Assembly: GCA_016713535.1 (NCBI GenBank)
Contig: JADJOY010000024.1
Coordinates: 1-12,143, forward strand
Direction: 5' to 3'
Length of the DNA stretch: 12,143 nucleotides
DNA from: Deltaproteobacteria bacterium
Lineage (GTDB): Bacteria; JADJOY01
Positions within the stretch are counted from its first letter, which is position 1. Each line of letters opens with the position of its first letter. Below the pieces are notes generated by a model. That model was not told the origin of the DNA and did no database searches. It worked only from the letters and a program-made list of their open reading frames with translations. A program made the position numbers and the translations under genes. Of this stretch, positions 6,808 through 12,143 are shown one piece after another.

Positions 6808-8469
6808 CTACGAAAGCCCGACGGCGATCCGGGTTCGTGGCGTCCGGTGCTCCAGCCCCTGTCGCCAGCCCGATCCGACGCGGAATCCATGCGTGCGATC
6901 CAGGGCTTCGTGAATCATCCGCGCCACGCCGCGATCGGGAGCGCCTCGCACGGGAGGCGCCGCTTCGAGCTCGCGGATGAGCGTGCGCAGCTCGCCGCGC
7001 ACCGCCGCGCCGTACTCGTGGAAGTGCTGTGCATGAGCGCGAAGCTCACCGTGCGGCGGAACGCCGACGGGCGCTTCACCAGGGTCTCCGCGAACATCCC
7101 GAGCGTCATCCAGGCGCGCCGCGGAGTGGCGTTGAGGACACAGCTCCACAGGGTCCGCAGGAACACGCGGACGTCCTCGGGTCCGGACGAGATCCGCGAC
7201 CGGACGCCCTCGCCGTGGCCGAGGATGAAGGCCATGGCGCGCTCGCGGATAGTTGCCGTAGTCGTAGAGCCGCGAGCAGCCGCTCGTAGCCACGGTAGAG
7301 CTCGAGGCGGGTCATGCCGGCGGGGGAGCACGTTGGAGAACACGAACTGATCGCCGGTGTAGTCCTGATCGAGGCGCCCCGCGGCGGAGAGGCGCTCGTG
7401 GAGCGCGGTCTGGGAGGGCGTTCAGGGCCCGGTCATGGAGACCGGGATGCGCGCGTCCTGGATGAAGTCGAACTGCTCGTCGAAGATCGACACGTCGTCG
7501 TGGTCGAAGCCCACGATCATCCCCGCCATGACCTCGATGCCGGCCGCCTGGATGCGGTGCACCGAGACACGATGTCCTCGCGCAGGTTCTGGTGCTTGCT
7601 GGTCTCGGCGAGGCTGGCGGCGCGGCGACTCGATGCCGACGAACAGCGTGGTGAAGTTGGCGTCGCGCATCAGCGACAGGAGCTCGGCGTCCTGGGCGAG
7701 GTTGATCGAGGCCTCGGTCATGAGCTCGATCGGGTGGCCGCGCTCGGCCTGCCACGCGGCGATGGCGCGTAGCAGCGACTTCGCCTTCTTCTTGTCGCCG
7801 ATGAAGTTGTCGTCGACCACGAACACGTTAGGGACACCGAGGCGTGCCAGCTCCCCGAGCTCGGCCATCACCTGCTCGGTGCGCTTGGCGCGGGCGGCGC
7901 CCGTAGATCACGATGATGTCGCAGAACTCGCAGGTGTACGGACAGCCGCGGGCGAACTGGATCGGCATGCTGCGGTAGCGGTCGAGCTTGAGCAGGTCGA
8001 AGCGCGGCACCGGCGTGCGCTCGAGCGAGGGCAGCTCCTCGGTGACGTATTCGGCGCGCGGCGTGCCCGCCTCGACGTCGCGCAGGAATCCCGCCCACGT
8101 CTCCTCCGCCCTCGCCCACGAACACCACGTCCGCGCGCTCGCGGAACTGCTCCGGGCAGAGCGTCGCGAACGGCCCGCCCACCACCACCTTCTTGCCGCG
8201 GGCGCGGAAGGTCTCGGCGAGGATCCGAACATGCGCTGGCGATGCACGATGTAGCCGGTGAGCCCCACCCAGTCGGCGTCGGTGTCGAAGTCGATCGGCT
8301 CGACGGTCTCGTCGCACAGCACCACCTCGTGCTCGGGCGCGTCATCGCCCGCGAGCGTGGGCAGCGCCAGGTTGGGGGAACGTCGCGCCCTTGCCCAGCT
8401 CGGGCAGGATGCGATCGAAGGTCCAGAACGACTCGGGGTTGCGGGGGGCGACAGGAGATAGAGCTTCAT
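6808..8469 (-). CDS. B12-binding-fold radical SAM protein with DUF4070-like C-terminus (many indels)
   Basis: About 553 aa after correction, starting at ATG 8469 (MKLYLLSPP) with GAGG upstream. The N-terminal Rossmann-like part reads NPESFWTFDRILPELGKG, EHEVVLCDETVEPIDFDTD, WVGLTGYIVHRQRMF, KKVVVGGPFATLCPEQF and DVVFVGE. This is the cobalamin-binding-fold layout, but no DxHxxG motif is visible. The [4Fe-4S]/SAM motif is CPYTCEFC (7921-7944, near residue 176). The barrel follows with VPNVFVVDDNFIGDKKKAK, FTTLFVGIESP and MAGMIVGFDHDD. Then SMTGPLNALP and QTALHERLSAAGRL mark the start of a DUF4070-like extension. Relatives include HpnP-type hopanoid C-2 methylases and many uncharacterised lipid or natural-product methylases; the substrate cannot be assigned. 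At least ten single-base or two-base indels occur (for example runs at 8443-8448, 8374-8378, about 8110, about 7893 and 7410-7430). One creates an apparent stop after SMTGP. It is monocistronic as far as visible. Confidence 0.82.
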
Positions 8470-8644
8470 GAGACGCCTCGGTATGGAGATGGGCCTCCCG
8501 TGCGATCGCGGCGGTCTTCCCCTGTCGGCCAACGTACCCACCCCGGGGAAGCAAGGCGAAGGGCCGAACCGTGTCGCGGCGCTGAAGCAACGCTGACGTG
8601 CGCGACGGTTTGAGTCAGGCGCGCGTCACGACGATGATCGCGTC
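8470..8644. other. divergent intergenic region between radical SAM and NFACT-R genes
   Basis: A 175-bp spacer between two divergently oriented starts, so it should hold promoters for both. It contains the GAGG ribosome-binding site of the radical SAM gene. I see no convincing -35/-10 pair and no strong Shine-Dalgarno sequence before ATG 8645. Confidence 0.4.
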
Positions 8645-9066
8645 ATGGACCGCCGAGGAGCCGGGGCGCCGAAGCGCGACGTGCGGCTGGTCGAGTACCG
8701 GCTGCCCGGCGGCTGGACGGTGCTCGCGGGGCGCAGCGACCGCGACAACGACTACCTGAGCTTTCGCGTCGCCAAGCCCAACGACCTGGTGGTTCCACGT
8801 CCGCGGCATGCCCGGCAGCCACGTGATCCTCCAGGTACCGTCCGGCGAGGATCCAGACCGCGCCACCCTCGAGGGCGCGCCGCCGCCATCGCCGCCTTCC
8901 ACAGCAAGGCGCGCGAGGGCGGCGCCGGTCTCGGCCACGCGCGCCCGCTACGTCACCAACCGGGCGGGGTAAGACCGGCACCGTCCAGATCCGCAAGTGA
9001 GATCGTCCTCAAGGTGCGGCCCGCGCCAGGCGAGGAGGTCACGCCCGCACCCCTGCGCCGCGCTGA
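8645..9066 (+). CDS. stand-alone NFACT-R (DUF814) RNA-binding protein (frameshifted)
   Basis: About 140 aa after correction. NFACT-R is the RNA-binding domain of RqcH/NEMF-type ribosome-quality-control factors and also exists alone in many bacteria. It opens with RLVEYRLPGGWTVLAGRSDR and DNDYLSFRVAKPNDL. After removing one extra G near 8790 it gives the hallmark LWFHVRGMPGSHVIL. Next, with one base missing near 8880, comes AAAIAAFHSKAREGGA, and then further breaks and TGTVQIRK and EIVLKVRPAPGEEV, the usual terminal strands. A TGA at 8998-9000 interrupts the terminal strands and I attribute it to an indel. The TGA at 9064-9066 is a plausible true stop but also needs one correction. The NFACT-N and helical domains of full RqcH are absent, so tRNA-dependent C-terminal tailing activity is not expected. 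The role is presumably RNA or ribosome binding. Confidence 0.75.
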
Positions 9067-11240
9067 GGAAGGCCTCGTCGTCGGCGTCGACGGCGCCGCG
9101 CCACGGTCGAGGTCGCGCCGCCGCACCCGTCGTTCTCGGCGCGGCAGCGGCGTCCGGGGCGGGGCGTCGCGGGCCGCGGCGAAGAGCGCGGCGTCGGATC
9201 GTCGACGGCGCCGCTTCCGTCGAGGTCGACGCGCCGGCATGAGCGCGGCCCACGAGCGTTCCAGGGACCGTCGGCGCAGTGTGCATCGGCGCTCGCGCCA
9301 CAGGTCGACGGCGCCCGAACCAGTCGTGGCGGAGTGTCGGGGATGGCGTGGAACGCGCCGTCGGCGTCGACCGCCTCGTAGCCGTCGGCGGTGCGCCGCA
9401 CCGGCGGACCGCTCGCGCCAGAAAAGCGCGCCTGGTAGCGCGCCTGGTTCTCGGCGTTGGCGCCGTCAGAAGGCCGACTGGATTACGCGCGGCGGTACCT
9501 TTTCTCGTTTCGCCACCAGCCCGGCCGCCGGAGTGTCACCGCGCGCGAGCGTCTCCTCGTAGCGCTGGGCCTGGTCGAGACCGGCGGCGAAGCCCCTGAA
9601 CGTCGAAGCCCGCGTTCCCCACCCCCCGCGACGTGAGCAGGCATCGCAGCCTTGTGAGGCGCTGGTAGCGGGCGTAGCCACGAGGCGGGGGTTGGCGCCG
9701 CGCCCCGACCGTAGTCAAGCAGCACCTGGGCGCTGCGGGGGAACCTCGAGGATGTGGTACGCGGTCTCCTTCGCGGCCTCCGCGGAGCTCCGCGTTGCCG
9801 GTCACGCGCGCGTACCAGACCAGCGCCGCGGCGCTCTTCTCGGCTGGCTGAAGGCGTCCCGGTGAGGATTTGCGCAACGGAGGTCGGCGATCGACGCACC
9901 CTGCAGGTTCATGAGCTTTCCCGTGAAGCTGAAGAGATCGTCGTGACCGATCCTGAGCTCCGAGGAGATCACCCCGTGGTGAGACCGATGTACCGGCGTC
10001 GTCGAGGGACGCCGGGGTGAGTTTGGGGCGCAAGTAGCCGGATCGACTCGAAGAGGAGCTGGATCGCGAGCACCTCGTAGCCTGGCGCGTCGACGGTTTC
10101 GTCCGGGGCGGTGAGGCCTGCGCCGGTGAGAGCGCCTTCGCCACGCACGACATCTGGCACGATTCCATCGAGCTTGTTCCCGGGCCTCAGGTGCCGTCGG
10201 GGCGGATCACCCCGCCCACGATGAGGTGGTCCTCGTCGTAAGGCTTCCGCTCTCGCCGACCGTCATCAGGTTGTAGGCGGTAGCGCACCACCGAGTCGCC
10301 GACCCGCTGTCCCGCCGCTCGACCACGCCCGCGCACGACGCGCAATGCGCCGGTACCGGCGTCGACGTCGTCGGGGCATGCGAGCGCCGTGAAGTGGTTG
10401 AAGCCGTAGTCGGGGAAGTTGTCGCGTGAGTTGTGGTTCCCAGAAGTAGCCAGTGAACGGACCCTTCTGGCTCACCATGAACGACGAGCAATACTCCTAC
10501 ACGCGCAGGTAGCGCGGGCATTCGAGAACATGGCGTGGAGCGCGTAGTCGCCGGGCGTGAGCAGCGGTTCGACGGCGAAGTAGTAGTCGGTGGATCGGGT
10601 CGGCAGATTGGCGCTCGGACGGGAAGACAGAATGCGGCGAGGATCTCGCGCTCGAGGGCGCGGGTCGTAGCCTTCGGCGGGCCCGGACTCACTCACCTCC
10701 GTGGGCGTGGGTCACGCCGCCGGCGTCGCCGTCGATCGAGCGTGAAGCTGGCCGCTTACCCGCGCGAGGTGAGACCGGGGATTGCCGGGCCGCTACCGCC
10801 CTCGGCCATACGGGCCAGACCCTCCATCATGCGGATGAGATGAGCGCCGTTTCGCGAGCGCGCGCGTCAGCCGGTACGCCTGGTACGCCTGGAACGCCGA
10901 GGTGCCGATCTCGTTAAGTTGTCCTTGGCGTGGAGCACGTCCTCCCACGTTCCCTCTGCTTGTTCAGGAAGGCGGGGCTGAGGGTCATGGCGGGCACGAC
11001 GTCACCCACGAGCAGGAAGCGGTTGTGCGAAACGTTCACTCGCGCCAGCCGCTCGGCGTGGAAGAGCCGGAACGCGTCCGGCCTTCGCCGCCGGGCTGGT
11101 CCACGGCACGAAGCGCGATTCCTCGACCGGCGAGGTCGCCGGGTCGCCGCCGCCGTCCCCGAGCATCCGCCGGGGGAGACCGCGGGCGTCGCCGCGATCG
11201 CGAGGGCTTGACGAATCACCGCGAGCCGGTCTCCACGCAT
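9039..11240 (-). CDS. large unrecognised, probably exported protein with C-terminal dockerin-like repeats (heavily frameshifted)
   Basis: Coding on the minus strand can be followed through more than ten indels for about 730 codons. The most credible start is ATG 11240 with AGGA 6 nt upstream; it begins MRGDRLAVIRQALAIAATPAV, a weak signal-like segment. Successive readable segments are DAFRLFHAERLARVNVSHNR, NEIGTSAFQAYQAYRLTRAL, STDYYFAVEPLLTPGDYALH, EYCSSFMVSQKGPFTGYFW, DNFPDYGFNHFTALACPDD, YDEDHLIVGGVIRPDGT, TVDAPGYEVLAIQLLFESIR, ELRIGHDDLFSFTGKLMNLQ, AALVWYARVTGNAELR and NAGFDVQGFAAGLDQAQRYE. The C-terminus (about 9050-9240) has DLDGSGAVDDSD..LFAAARD and DLDR..AVDADDEAFLSAA, two calcium-loop/helix units like a dockerin. 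A TGA at 10187-10189 could split it into two genes, but reading resumes at once. I do not recognise the main body. The end near 9039 is approximate and may overlap the convergent NFACT-R gene. Confidence 0.45.
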
Positions 11241-11383
11241 GTGGTGTCCTGCGCCGTACGGGTGCCACCGCCATTCTCGCTCGGCGGCGTCGGGCGCGGT
11301 AAGGCGACACGACGGTCGCTGCAGCGCGCGGTGCGGGTGAGATAGTACTCTTCCCCATCCGCTCGACGTCACGCATCGCCCCC
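11241..11383. other. divergent spacer between the dockerin-like and SUKH-like genes
   Basis: A 143-bp spacer if both chosen starts are right. On the minus strand TACTAT (11347-11342) resembles a -10 box about 100 nt before ATG 11240, but no good -35 accompanies it. Coding-like frames extend into this spacer on both strands, so either gene could start further out than annotated. Confidence 0.25.
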
Positions 11384-12102
11384 ATGAGCGCCATCGGCCC
11401 TGCCCCTTCCCCCGCGATCGAGGCCGCGACCTTTGCCGTCGCCCTGCTGGCGCTCCACGCGCTGGTGCGGCGTGGCAACGGAATCGATCTCGACGAGCAC
11501 CGCCGGACGCTCAATCTCCTGTTCCACCGGAGCTCGCGCGGCTGCCCCACCAGACCGTGTTGTGCCGTCAGCACCATCTGGTCCTCCCGAGCCCGACACC
11601 GAGGATCCCGATCCGCGGGTGTTCTGCGTCGACAACCAGGGACGGGGCGCGCTGGGCGTACGACGCGGACGACGGCACTGACCCGTGCGTGCGGGCTGGC
11701 AGGCAGGCGGACGAGAACGAGGAGTGGCTGGACGAGGTGCCGCGCCTCACGATTTCCTGCTCACGCGCGTCTCTCAACGAAGCCACCATCGGCGGTTTCA
11801 GTACTGCAACGGGTGTTACACCCCGACGCTCGCTCCCGTGACGCTTCGCGGCAGTCCTGGCGCTATTGACCCCTCGTCGGCCTGCCGTGGCGGCTCAAGG
11901 CCACTTTTGCTTGGCGGCGCCGGCGCGTGGATAAACCTGGTTTTCACCACCGCGGCGGTCTCGGGCGCGGGCACGCTCTGATCGCGGGGCAGTTGAGCGC
12001 CGCGTTGCACCACCTGAATGCCGTGATCCAGGCGATCCGCTGCCGTGGCTCGGGATCCGCGTCACGTTGGCGGTGGCGCTACCCGATCGATTTTGGCCCT
12101 GA
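11384..12102 (+). CDS. SMI1/KNR4 (SUKH)-like protein (heavily frameshifted)
   Basis: About 240 aa after correction. ATG 11384 gives AIEAATFAVALLALHALVRR and GIDLDEHRRTLNLL. Then, across several single-base breaks, come PPELARLPHQTVLCRQHHLV, DPDPRVFCVDNQGRGAL, YDADDGTDPCVRAG, EEWLDEVPRL, HDFLLTRVLNEATIGG, LSAALHHLNAVIQAI and LPWLGIRVTLAVALPDRFWP, then TGA at 12100-12102. The order 'LP.EL... V.VDNQG... DD.DP... W....RL.DFLL...L.EA' is the pattern I associate with SMI1/KNR4-type proteins, known as small scaffolds or as immunity proteins of toxin systems. No toxin gene is visible in the window. No ribosome-binding site was seen before the ATG. At least six indels occur, so the start, the end and the family call are all tentative. 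Confidence 0.4.
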
Positions 12103-12143
12103 GGCCTTCGCTCCGGGGATGCGGCACTCCGGCTGCGAGGACC

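Noticed and set aside
6808-8469. Radical SAM gene as a decayed pseudogene
   Set aside because: Catalytic and structural motifs are all intact and the lesions are almost only small indels in G/C runs, often compensating. Neighbouring unrelated genes show the same lesions, which points to sequence quality.
10300-10360. Reading of HCASCAG as a heme- or metal-binding CxxC site
   Set aside because: It appears only in one frame of a heavily shifted region. The adjacent frame continues more natural protein sequence through the same bases.
10870-10893. Short tandem repeat with TGGTACGCC-like units
   Set aside because: Only two to three imperfect 9-base copies. On the minus strand they encode F-Q-A-Y-Q-A-Y within a plausible helix, so they are probably just coding sequence.
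11369-11635. Minus-strand open frame upstream of the dockerin-like gene
   Set aside because: It is antisense to the SUKH-like frame and has no family motif. The start at 11240 with a good AGGA ribosome-binding site is preferred, though the frame cannot be excluded given the indels.
1-12143. tRNA, rRNA, CRISPR arrays, insertion sequences
   Set aside because: No cloverleaf, no regularly spaced repeats, and no transposase motif or terminal inverted repeat were seen.

Overview
The window is very GC-rich (about 70% by eye) with dense coding on the minus strand. The DUF2760/Hsp70 cassette, a lipoprotein plus IPT/TIG-type exported pair, a B12-type radical SAM protein and a dockerin-like exported protein suggest a Gram-negative 'deltaproteobacterial' lineage (Myxococcota/Desulfobacterota/Binatota-like). 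That placement is an inference from gene content; there is no rRNA or marker gene here.

Layout, left to right. (1) 1-4194, minus strand: an operon transcribed right to left, DUF2760 protein -> Hsp70-family protein (lid-less, 612 aa after correction) -> GNAT acetyltransferase -> second Hsp70-family protein that runs off the left edge. The gaps are 4, 22 and 33 bp, so the four are probably co-transcribed. (2) 4307-6523, minus: a lipoprotein (lipobox LMGC) followed by a secreted protein with IPT/TIG-like beta-sandwich repeats. (3) 6524-6807: an intergenic region with three consecutive perfect or near-perfect hairpins. (4) 6808-8469, minus: a B12-binding-fold radical SAM enzyme with CxxxCxxC and a DUF4070-like C-terminal part. 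(5) 8645-about 9066, plus: a small stand-alone NFACT-R (DUF814) protein. (6) about 9039-11240, minus: a large, unrecognised, probably exported protein ending in two dockerin-like calcium-loop motifs. (7) 11384-about 12102, plus: a protein resembling the SMI1/KNR4 (SUKH) fold.

The dominant oddity is the reading frame. Nearly every gene except DUF2760 and the GNAT contains single-base insertions or deletions, mostly in G/C runs and often in compensating pairs. They are rare around 1.2-4.2 kb and very frequent from about 7 kb to the right end. The encoded protein families remain readable across them, so I interpret most as consensus errors of a low-coverage sequence rather than gene decay. Coordinates below are whole-gene spans that cross these breaks; lengths are for the mentally corrected frame. 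Boundaries right of 9 kb are approximate.

The best candidate for an under-described system is the DUF2760-Hsp70-GNAT-Hsp70 operon: a two-Hsp70 module of unknown role with an acetyltransferase embedded between the chaperones.
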